In this document: piece after piece, positions 1-4,785 of the stretch
How the letters are laid out: each line of letters starts with the position of its first letter
Position numbering within the stretch: the first letter of the stretch is position 1
DNA from: Chloroflexota bacterium
GTDB taxonomy: Bacteria > Chloroflexota > UBA5177 > JANWHV01
Reading direction: 5' to 3'
Length of the DNA: 7,479 nucleotides
Assembly: GCA_025450255.1 (NCBI GenBank)
Contig: JANWHV010000097.1
Span: 1-7,479, forward strand
Position numbers and translations under genes: made by a program
The notes under the pieces: model-generated
The model's input: only the letters and a program-made list of their open reading frames with translations
Told to the model about the DNA's origin: nothing
Database searches by the model: none

Positions 1-282
1 CATGCGGTAAGCGGGAATGTCAAAGCGGAGATCCGCGTCGGCGGCGGCTTCGGGAATGGCGGGATTACCGGGCGAGGTGGTTGCCAGAACAGGGCAGGCG
101 CGTTGGTTAAGGGTGCAGAATAGCGCGAACTCTTCAGCCCAATTAGCGGGCAGCGCCACGAAGTTGGCCTGCACAAAATGGCCGGCGAGACCGGCTGTTT
201 GGCCGTCGTGGCGGCCGGCGCGAATCTCGCCGCGTAACTCGGCGGGCGATAGCGCGCCGAGTGAGGATTCCAGCTCTGGCAT
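1..282 (-). CDS. YcsI/DUF1445 family protein (D-glutamate cyclase N-domain type), partial
   Basis: The reading frame starts at ATG 282 and is still open at base 1, so only the first 94 residues are in the window (the family is roughly 260 residues long). I read this frame by hand on the reverse strand. It shows the N-terminal signature of the DUF1445/YcsI family: a short helix with LSPAELR, then GQTAG near 27-31, VQANFVALP at 37-45, EFALFC at 51-56, a CP pair at 63-64 and DLRFDIPAYR at 84-93. Bacterial members are often annotated 'putative hydro-lyase'. In the mammalian enzyme DGLUCY this domain is the N-terminal half of a protein that turns D-glutamate into 5-oxo-D-proline. The stop of the metal transporter upstream lies only 4 nt before this ATG, so the two are very likely co-transcribed and perhaps translationally coupled. 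The family call is firm; the reaction catalysed by the free-standing bacterial domain is not established here. Confidence 0.85.
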   Translation of the reverse strand, partial: MPELESSLGALSPAELRGEIRAGRHDGQTAGLAGHFVQANFVALPANWAEEFALFCTLNQRACPVLATTSPGNPAIPEAAADADLRFDIPAYRM

Positions 283-286
283 GGCC

Positions 287-802
287 CTAAGAACTGCCAA
301 TCTTGACGCCGGCAAAGAAGACAAGGCCGCCGCCGACGATAACTTGCAGGATCGAGAGAATGAAGCTCATCCTGAAGAAGTGATACCGGACGTAGGCGAT
401 GGCGACTAATTCGATGCCGACGACGACGTATGCCAGGGTAAGGGCGGTGTGAACGTTCGAGATCAAGAATGGAAGCGTATGCCCGACGCCGCCGAGGAGA
501 GTCATGAATCCGGTAATGAAGCCGCGCACAATTGGGTTGCCGCGCCCGGTCAGCACGCCATCGTCGGAGAGTCCCTCGGAGAAGGCCATGGAGATGCCGG
601 CGCCAACCGCGGCGGCCATACCGATCAGGAAAACGTAGTGCGAATTGTTGGTGGCGAACGCCGTGGCGAATATTGGCGCGAGCGTGGAAACCGATCCGTC
701 CATAAGGCCGGCCAGGCCAGGCTGAACTACCTGCAGGACGAAACGCTGCGCGCTTTTCGCGCGCTGCTCCTCAGTCTCGGGTTGCGCGGCCGCGGCACTC
801 AC
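287..802 (-). CDS. VIT1/CCC1-type membrane metal transporter (MbfA-like membrane domain)
   Basis: This is a 171-residue integral membrane protein with about five hydrophobic segments (roughly 23-50, 56-78, 91-114, 119-142, 146-169), as in the VIT1/CCC1 family of Fe/Mn transporters. The first segment contains the family's small-residue and acidic pattern (GLAGLMDGSVSTLAP). The second ends in MAFSEGLSDDG, and the third has the GGVGHTLPFL motif that I associate with the membrane half of the rhizobial iron exporter MbfA. The ferritin-like N-terminal domain of MbfA is missing: only about 20 charged residues precede the first membrane segment. I chose GTG 802 because GGGGA stands 8 nt upstream. An in-frame TTG at 832 has its purine tract directly abutting the codon and would add 10 residues. 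The gene is divergent from a PerR-like regulator and leads into the DUF1445 gene. The likely role is moving iron or manganese out of the cytoplasm; the metal and direction are inferred. Confidence 0.85.
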   Translation of the reverse strand: MSAAAAQPETEEQRAKSAQRFVLQVVQPGLAGLMDGSVSTLAPIFATAFATNNSHYVFLIGMAAAVGAGISMAFSEGLSDDGVLTGRGNPIVRGFITGFMTLLGGVGHTLPFLISNVHTALTLAYVVVGIELVAIAYVRYHFFRMSFILSILQVIVGGGLVFFAGVKIGSS

Positions 803-838
803 GTTGCTTGTCCCCAATCGGCGGTGCGCCAACTCCCC

Positions 839-853
839 CAGGAATCATTCTTA
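839..853. promoter_or_regulatory. Candidate Fur/PerR-family operator, transporter side
   Basis: A 7-1-7 arrangement is centred on C846 with the perfect 9-bp palindrome GAATCATTC at 842-850. The AAT-N-ATT core is the same as in the known 7-1-7 Fur and PerR boxes. Five of the seven outer base pairs are symmetrical. It lies just downstream of the transporter's predicted -10, over the expected transcription start, a position suited to repression. Confidence 0.5.
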
Positions 854-858
854 TTCTG

Positions 859-867
859 ATCATAGCA
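859..867 (-). promoter_or_regulatory. Extended -10 promoter of the transporter operon
   Basis: Read on the minus strand this is TGC-TATGAT, an extended -10 element. No convincing -35 is seen 17 nt upstream, as expected for extended -10 promoters. Transcription would begin near 852, giving a leader of about 50 nt before GTG 802, which includes the GGGGA ribosome site. Confidence 0.45.
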
Positions 868-881
868 GATTACTTCCGGCG

Positions 882-899
882 TGAACACGCGGATGTTCA
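882..899. repeat. 6-6-6 inverted repeat between the divergent promoters
   Basis: TGAACA at 882-887 and TGTTCA at 894-899 are exact reverse complements separated by 6 nt. The repeat lies midway between the two divergent -10 boxes and overlaps the edge of the second Fur-like site. It could be a binding site for another dimeric regulator or part of a larger Fur-family footprint. Confidence 0.4.
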
Positions 900-912
900 A
901 GAATCATTTCCG
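898..912. promoter_or_regulatory. Candidate Fur/PerR-family operator, regulator side
   Basis: GAATCATTT at 901-909 differs by one base from the perfect palindrome at 842-850. It falls in the spacer between the -35 position and the -10 of the regulator gene. That is where autorepression would act. Outside the core it is less symmetrical than the first site. Confidence 0.4.
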
Positions 913-915
913 GTT

Positions 916-924
916 TGCTATACT
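916..924 (+). promoter_or_regulatory. Extended -10 promoter of the PerR-like gene, probably leaderless
   Basis: TGC-TATACT is an extended -10 element whose last base lies 6 nt before the ATG at 931. Transcription would therefore start at or within a base of the initiation codon. The only purine-rich stretch (AGAGG) is one base from the ATG, too close to serve as a normal ribosome site. The mRNA is probably leaderless. Confidence 0.5.
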
Positions 925-930
925 AGAGGC

Positions 931-1368
931 ATGATACCAGGACGGATTTCAGAAACTCGACTGACCAGCCACCGCCGCGCGGTGCTCGACACGGTTGCCG
1001 GCCTTGCCGGGCATCCGACCGCGGCCGATATCTTCGACTCGGTGCGCGCCGTGCGGCCACGCATCGCCTTTGGCACCGTCTATACGGCGCTGCACTATCT
1101 GGTCGACCACGGGTATGTCGCCGCGGTCCGACGACCGGACGGCGTCACCAGTTACGATCGTAACACCGTTCCTCACGATCATCTTGTGTGCCGCGCCTGT
1201 GGAAACCTGGCCGATGTGCCGGGGCATGTCTCGGTGTCGTACCATGTCATCGAAGCACTGAGCGGGTATCGGGTGGAAGGCCATAGGCTAGAGTTTATTG
1301 GGCTGTGCGCCGCTTGCCTAGCGCGCGAAGGTGACGGTCCGTCTTCAGTTGGCGCCGTCCAGGCATAG
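931..1368 (+). CDS. PerR-like Fur-family transcriptional regulator
   Basis: This 145-residue protein has the Fur-family winged helix (about 10-75, with HPTAADIFDSVRA and RIAFGTVYTALHYL) and a C-terminal dimerisation/metal domain. Structural zinc is expected at two CxxC pairs, C87/C90 and C126/C129. Shifting by nine residues aligns H28, D76, H82, H84 and D95 with the five regulatory-metal ligands I recall for Bacillus PerR (H37, D85, H91, H93, D104). The aspartate at the last position is the PerR-type choice; Fur has glutamate. This predicts Fe/Mn-dependent repression relieved by peroxide oxidation of the ligand histidines. I start at ATG 931 because the open frame further upstream has no recognisable protein and runs through the divergent control region. 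It is divergent from the metal transporter, its most likely target, and probably represses itself. Membership of the Fur family is near certain; the peroxide-sensing subtype is a strong inference. Confidence 0.92.
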   Translation: MIPGRISETRLTSHRRAVLDTVAGLAGHPTAADIFDSVRAVRPRIAFGTVYTALHYLVDHGYVAAVRRPDGVTSYDRNTVPHDHLVCRACGNLADVPGHVSVSYHVIEALSGYRVEGHRLEFIGLCAACLAREGDGPSSVGAVQA

Positions 1369-1409
1369 CCGGCCGTAACGCCGGTAAACGTTCGCCGCTT
1401 GATTCGGCG
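1368..1409. terminator. Two small hairpins between convergent genes (weak terminator candidate)
   Basis: The 111-nt gap between the stops of the regulator and the DUF4392 gene has two short inverted repeats: CCGGC/GCCGG (1369-1384, 6-nt loop) and CGCCG/CGGCG (1393-1409, 7-nt loop). Neither is followed by a T tract on either strand. If they end transcription it is not by the classical intrinsic mechanism. The rest of the gap (1410-1479) shows nothing further that I recognise. Confidence 0.2.
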
Positions 1410-1479
1410 CGGACCGCGGCCCATGTTACGCTTGCCCCGGTAGCAACGTCAGGTGCTCGTCGCTCGATTCCCGACGCAC

Positions 1480-2319
1480 TTATGCGCCGCCTTCCGCGAC
1501 TGCTCCGTGCAGATCGTCCAGAACCGCTCGTTGCGCGGCGAGGTCAAAGCCATCGACGGTCAGAGCGGCGGCGCCGGATATGCCGTCCACGGCGCCGGCC
1601 TCCAGCAGTCGTTCCAGCAACGTTTCTTCCGACGCGGACGAGGGAAGCAGGGACTTGCCAAGCAGTTTGCTGAGCGCCGCGACCAGCCCATACGCCCCCC
1701 AGTTGGACACGGCGCACAGTATCAAGCTGTCCGCGCGGGTGCGGCACGGTTCGGCGATGCCGAGTTCGCTGGTAAGTTGCGTCGCGACATTACCCATGCC
1801 GATCTCGTTGCCGCCGTCGCCGATGGCAATGGATGGCGCCAGTTGGAGCAGGCTGTCGAGTCGGGCCGTATAGCGTGAAATATCGGCGCCGCGCATATTC
1901 AAGTAGCGATCGTTCACGGAGGCGCCGCAGCGCTCGACGCTGACCACCAGGGTTGGCCGCCAACGTGCCGCGAGTTCCTTCGCGGCGTCCATGCTTTCCG
2001 TGCGTCCGGTGATGGGGAATTCCTCGAACCACACGCCGGCTGGGATAACGTGCCGAAGTATTGGACCGGCGTAGCGATCGGCGACGATGGCGGCCAGGCC
2101 TCCCAGCGCGGCGATCGCCTGGGCGACGGCCAGGGCGCCCGGCGGCCCGTCGGTCTCCACGACGCCGTTGACGTAGAACCCGGTCAGGATCAGCACGCGC
2201 CGGTGCTGCTTCAGCAGAAGGCTTGCCGCTGCCGCGCAGGCATCGTTCGGCCCGGGGCCGGCGATCCGCGCCATGCCGCGTTTGTCGTGGCGAAGTATCG
2301 CCTGCTCGATGACGCTCAT
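1480..2319 (-). CDS. DUF4392 protein (D-glutamate cyclase C-terminal domain type)
   Basis: This is a 279-residue soluble protein of the DUF4392 family, the C-terminal half of vertebrate mitochondrial D-glutamate cyclase (DGLUCY). The family signatures appear in order: LILTGF at 43-48, ETDGPPGA at 55-62, an acidic and hydroxyl-rich middle, VERCG at 128-132 (proline is commoner where this protein has C131), DISRY near 146-150, the hallmark DGGNEIGMG at 168-176, and SNWGAY at 205-210. It ends soon after SGAAALTVDG (248-257), so it is a single-domain protein of expected length. The known animal reaction is cyclisation of D-glutamate to 5-oxo-D-proline; how much each half contributes is unknown to me. 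The N-terminal half (DUF1445) is encoded separately about 1.2 kb downstream on the same strand, beyond the oppositely oriented regulator and the transporter. ATG 2319 has no Shine-Dalgarno, and a -10-like box sits 6 nt before it. Confidence 0.85.
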   Translation of the reverse strand: MSVIEQAILRHDKRGMARIAGPGPNDACAAAASLLLKQHRRVLILTGFYVNGVVETDGPPGALAVAQAIAALGGLAAIVADRYAGPILRHVIPAGVWFEEFPITGRTESMDAAKELAARWRPTLVVSVERCGASVNDRYLNMRGADISRYTARLDSLLQLAPSIAIGDGGNEIGMGNVATQLTSELGIAEPCRTRADSLILCAVSNWGAYGLVAALSKLLGKSLLPSSASEETLLERLLEAGAVDGISGAAALTVDGFDLAAQRAVLDDLHGAVAEGGA

Positions 2320-2325
2320 CCGGAC

Positions 2326-2331
2326 ACTGTA
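2326..2331 (-). promoter_or_regulatory. -10 box of the DUF4392 gene, probably leaderless
   Basis: On the minus strand TACAGT is followed by exactly 6 nt and then the ATG, the same spacing as at the PerR-like gene. There is no purine-rich ribosome site in those 6 nt, and no good -35 is visible. The box alone is weak evidence, but spacing and context support it. Confidence 0.35.
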
Positions 2332-2368
2332 CGTTTCGCGGCATGAAGTGGCGCGAGCGATACCGGAG

Positions 2369-2383
2369 CGGCGCTATGCGCCG
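2369..2383. repeat. Inverted repeat upstream of the DUF4392 gene
   Basis: CGGCGC and GCGCCG are perfect 6-bp arms around a 3-nt TAT centre. The repeat lies about 40 bp upstream of the predicted -10 of the DUF4392 gene, inside the 194-nt gap to the divergent topoisomerase gene. It could be an operator, but GC-rich repeats this short occur by chance. Confidence 0.3.
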
Positions 2384-2463
2384 GCCAGGAACGCAGATTA
2401 GGCCGGTTTCTCACCCCAGTCTAGTCCATTCCACTCATGACGCCTTAATCTCCACGGCTTAAA

Positions 2464-2478
2464 GTACGAACCACGTAC
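2464..2478. repeat. GTACG-N5-CGTAC inverted repeat upstream of topoisomerase IB
   Basis: Perfect 5-bp arms flank the central AACCA. The repeat lies 23-37 bp upstream of the proposed -10 box of the topoisomerase gene, so a bound dimer would cover the -35 position. This fits a regulatory site, but no protein can be assigned. Confidence 0.35.
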
Positions 2479-2490
2479 AGGTTTGTTCAC

Positions 2491-2498
2491 CGTTAACG
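2491..2498. repeat. CGTTAACG palindrome in the topoisomerase promoter
   Basis: A perfect 8-bp palindrome lies immediately before the proposed -10 box of the topoisomerase gene, in a locally AT-richer stretch of an otherwise GC-rich region. It may be part of an operator or simply promoter DNA. Confidence 0.25.
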
Positions 2499-2500
2499 AA

Positions 2501-2510
2501 TAGTGTAAGG
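2501..2510 (+). promoter_or_regulatory. Possible -10 and start signals of topoisomerase IB
   Basis: TAGTGT at 2501-2506 is a weak -10 candidate 7 nt before ATG 2514, the spacing seen at the two other probably leaderless genes. AAGG at 2507-2510 is the only ribosome-site-like stretch and is just 3 nt from the ATG. A second in-frame ATG at 2547 has no better signal. Confidence 0.3.
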
Positions 2511-2513
2511 CCG

Positions 2514-3638
2514 ATGCGCCCCTTAAAAACCGGTAAGACCCAGCGAATGACGCCGATTTCGCCACATGCCGATCCGCGACAGGCCGCGCGCGAGGCTGGA
2601 CTTGGATACATCACCGATGCGGCGCCTGGTATCAGGCGCGTCCGCGACAGCGCCGAGGGACCGTTTCGATACCTGGATTCTGACGGCAATGAGGTGCGCG
2701 ATCCGGATGTGCTTGGCCGGATTAATGGGCTGGCCATACCACCCGCCTGGGTCGATGTCTGGATCTCTCCGCTTCCCAACAGCCATTTGCAGGTAACTGG
2801 CCGGGACGCGCGGAGTCGGAAACAATATCGTTACCACACGCGGTGGCGCACTTCTCGTGATAAAACGAAGTTTGGCCGGATGGTGAGTTTTGGCGACGCA
2901 CTGCCCAGAATCCGCCATCAGGCCGCGAGCGATCTGGCGCTACCGGGAATGCCACGTCAAAAGGTGCTGGCGGCCGTCATTACGCTGCTCGACCTCACCC
3001 ATATCCGGATCGGAAATGAGGAGTACGCACGAGAGAACGAGACGTTCGGTTTGACGACGATGCGGAACGAGCACGTCGTGGTGCGCGGCACAACCATCCG
3101 CTTCAGCTTCCGCGGCAAGGCCGGGAAGGAACATCTGGTCAGCATTCGAGACCGGCGCTTGGCGCGCGTTATCAAGAGCTGCCTGGATTTACCTGGATAC
3201 GAACTGTTCCGTTATATGGACGATCGAGACAAGACGTATGGAATCGATGCCGGCGACGTGAATGAATACTTGCGCGCAATCACTGGCCTGGACTTTACGG
3301 CAAAGGATTTCAGGACCTGGGCCGGCACGCATGTCGCGGCGTGCGCACTGCGTGAGGCCGGTCCGCCCGAGACGGAAGGGCAGGCTAAACGACGCATCGT
3401 GGAGGCGATACGAGCGGCGGCGACGCAACTTGGAAACACGCCCGCTATTTGCCGAAAATGTTACGTCCATCCCGGCGTGCTGGTCGCGTATGTGACGGGC
3501 CGGATCCACGACCCTGACATCGCGGCGGCGGAAATCGCACCCGTGCCGCGCATGTCGCTCAAACGAGACGAGTTCTGGACGCTCAGCCTGCTCCGCCGGC
3601 TCGTGGCGCCGGCCGATCGCTTGAGCGGCGCGGTATAG
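2514..3638 (+). CDS. DNA topoisomerase IB (poxvirus-like)
   Basis: This 374-residue enzyme nicks one DNA strand through a 3'-phosphotyrosine and relaxes positive and negative supercoils without ATP. The N-terminal DNA-binding domain spans about 26-115 (AGLGYITDAAPGIRR, then AIPPAWVDVWISP and TGRDARSRKQYRYH). The catalytic domain spans about 145-345, with IRIGNEEYAREN and GLTTMRNEHV. The catalytic set is complete: R165 (in IRIGN), K202 (in RGKAGKEH), R267 (in DFRTWAG), N308 and Y317 (in NTPAICRKCY). The spacings 37, 65, 41 and 9 equal those I recall for Deinococcus TopIB (R137, K174, R239, N280, Y289), which also has Asn where the viral enzyme has His. ATG 2514 fits family length; ATG 2547 would drop 11 residues ahead of the conserved core. 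The gene converges on parB with a 16-nt gap and no visible terminator. Confidence 0.95.
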   Translation: MRPLKTGKTQRMTPISPHADPRQAAREAGLGYITDAAPGIRRVRDSAEGPFRYLDSDGNEVRDPDVLGRINGLAIPPAWVDVWISPLPNSHLQVTGRDARSRKQYRYHTRWRTSRDKTKFGRMVSFGDALPRIRHQAASDLALPGMPRQKVLAAVITLLDLTHIRIGNEEYARENETFGLTTMRNEHVVVRGTTIRFSFRGKAGKEHLVSIRDRRLARVIKSCLDLPGYELFRYMDDRDKTYGIDAGDVNEYLRAITGLDFTAKDFRTWAGTHVAACALREAGPPETEGQAKRRIVEAIRAAATQLGNTPAICRKCYVHPGVLVAYVTGRIHDPDIAAAEIAPVPRMSLKRDEFWTLSLLRRLVAPADRLSGAV

Positions 3639-3654
3639 CTTGCGCTGTTTCGGG

Positions 3655-4749
3655 CTACGGCAACTCCATATCGCCCGCCCGATCGAGGCGGACACGCTCC
3701 AGCAGGTTGATGAACTGGTCGAGACTATCGCGCGTCTCACGCGCTTGCTTGATGATCTCCGGCAACGCGGTGAGCTCCCGCGCGACCTCATCCACGTGCG
3801 CGTTGCGAAGCTCGGACGCGATGCGTTCCAGGCGTGCGCGCAGCCTGCGTGTGCGCTCGCGTCGGCGCTTTTCGTCGCGAAGCGCGGCGCCCGCCGACGG
3901 CTCGGCGCTATCGGCGTCGGGAGCCATTGTATCGGCGATCTGGCCCGCGGCGATGCCGTCCACATGCCTTGAGGGACGGCCCTTCGCCGGCCTGCCGCCG
4001 TTCGATTCGCGGCTCTCGACGGCGCCTAGACGGGCACGCGCGGGCTTTGCTTGCGCGTCCGCGGCGATTAATCGCCTCGTGTCCTGTACGCTCAGCCCAT
4101 TGCCAATAACCTCGTCCAGCAGCGCGGCGAGGCGGCCTGGAGCCACGCGCCGCAGCTCCTGTGCGTGACCGTCGGCGATGGCGCCGGAATCGAGGGCGGC
4201 GCGAAGAGGCGAGGGGTCCTTGAGGTACTCCAGGTATTGATAGGCGCGGCGGCGATTGATGCCGTGTTTCCGTGCGACCTCCAGCCAGTCGGACGGTTGC
4301 AACTCCTTCAGGCGGGCCAGTGCTCGCGCCGCGTCCGGCGTGGTGAGACCCTCGCGGACCAGGTTCTCGGCGAGTTGCAGCACCAGCTTCTCGGCGTCGG
4401 AGACTGGCCGGTGCTCGACCAGCACCGGCGCCTCGGTAAGGCCGGCGATCCTGGCGGCGAGCAGCCGTCGCTCGCCGCTCACCACCACGAATTGCTCGCG
4501 GCTATCGTCGTAATAGGCGGTTATCGGTTGCCGCATGCCGGCGGTGAGCAGCGATGCCGCGAGGTCGTTCAGTGCTTCCTGGTCGAATGTTTTGCGAGGC
4601 TGGTCTGGATCGGCGATGAGCCGCTCGACAGGCACCAGGCGGGCGGCGGCGAGCGGGCGCGACCCGTCAGGGCTGGCGGCCAGCATCAGGTCCCGCGCGG
4701 GGGCGGCGGGTTGCGCAATAGGCGTGAAGTCGAAGCTTTTGGCCGGCAC
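3655..4749 (-). CDS. parB: ParB-family partition protein
   Basis: This 364-residue protein has the ParB N-terminal CTP-binding fold: DPDQPRKTFD at 47-56, AGMRQPI near 70-76, the nucleotide-binding SGERRL at 91-96 and AENLVREGLTT at 127-137. A central helix-turn-helix follows (about 155-178, ARKHGINRRRAYQYLEYL). The C-terminal part is unlike the compact dimerisation domain of chromosomal Spo0J-type ParBs: a low-complexity linker (about 232-290) leads to a long, charged, helix-forming stretch (292-355, rich in R, E and L). ParB loads at a parS centromere as a CTP-dependent clamp and stimulates ParA ATPase. I start at GTG 4749, where AGGAG stands exactly 7 nt upstream; the in-frame TTG at 4755 abuts that AGGAG and cannot use it. 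The gene lies 36 nt after parA in the same operon. Confidence 0.92.
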   Translation of the reverse strand: MPAKSFDFTPIAQPAAPARDLMLAASPDGSRPLAAARLVPVERLIADPDQPRKTFDQEALNDLAASLLTAGMRQPITAYYDDSREQFVVVSGERRLLAARIAGLTEAPVLVEHRPVSDAEKLVLQLAENLVREGLTTPDAARALARLKELQPSDWLEVARKHGINRRRAYQYLEYLKDPSPLRAALDSGAIADGHAQELRRVAPGRLAALLDEVIGNGLSVQDTRRLIAADAQAKPARARLGAVESRESNGGRPAKGRPSRHVDGIAAGQIADTMAPDADSAEPSAGAALRDEKRRRERTRRLRARLERIASELRNAHVDEVARELTALPEIIKQARETRDSLDQFINLLERVRLDRAGDMELP

Positions 4750-4756
4750 GGGCAAT

Positions 4757-4761
4757 CTCCT
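4757..4761 (-). promoter_or_regulatory. Ribosome binding site of parB
   Basis: AGGAG on the minus strand with a 7-nt spacer to GTG 4749. It decides the start codon, because it touches the alternative TTG at 4755. Confidence 0.7.
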
Positions 4762-4785
4762 TGATTGTACTCAGGCTCGCGCGCC

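Noticed and set aside
803..832. Upstream TTG start (832) for the VIT transporter
   Set aside because: Its purine tract is directly adjacent to the codon, whereas GTG 802 has GGGGA at an 8-nt spacing. The extra 10 residues add no conserved sequence. It remains possible.
808..930. 41-codon N-terminal extension of the Fur-family frame
   Set aside because: It spans the divergent promoters and operators and would precede the family's normal N-terminus; ATG 931 gives the expected length.
1790..2344. 184-codon minus-strand frame overlapping the DUF4392 gene
   Set aside because: It is the alternative reading frame of the same strand, very rich in Arg and Gly with no motif. The DUF4392 frame carries all conserved signatures.
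3639..3654. Bidirectional terminator between topoisomerase IB and parB
   Set aside because: The 16-nt gap has no stem-loop and no T tract.
3189..3965. 258-codon minus-strand open frame overlapping topoisomerase IB and parB
   Set aside because: The translation is Arg/Ser-rich and resembles no family. It is antisense to the catalytic end of topoisomerase IB and out of frame with parB.
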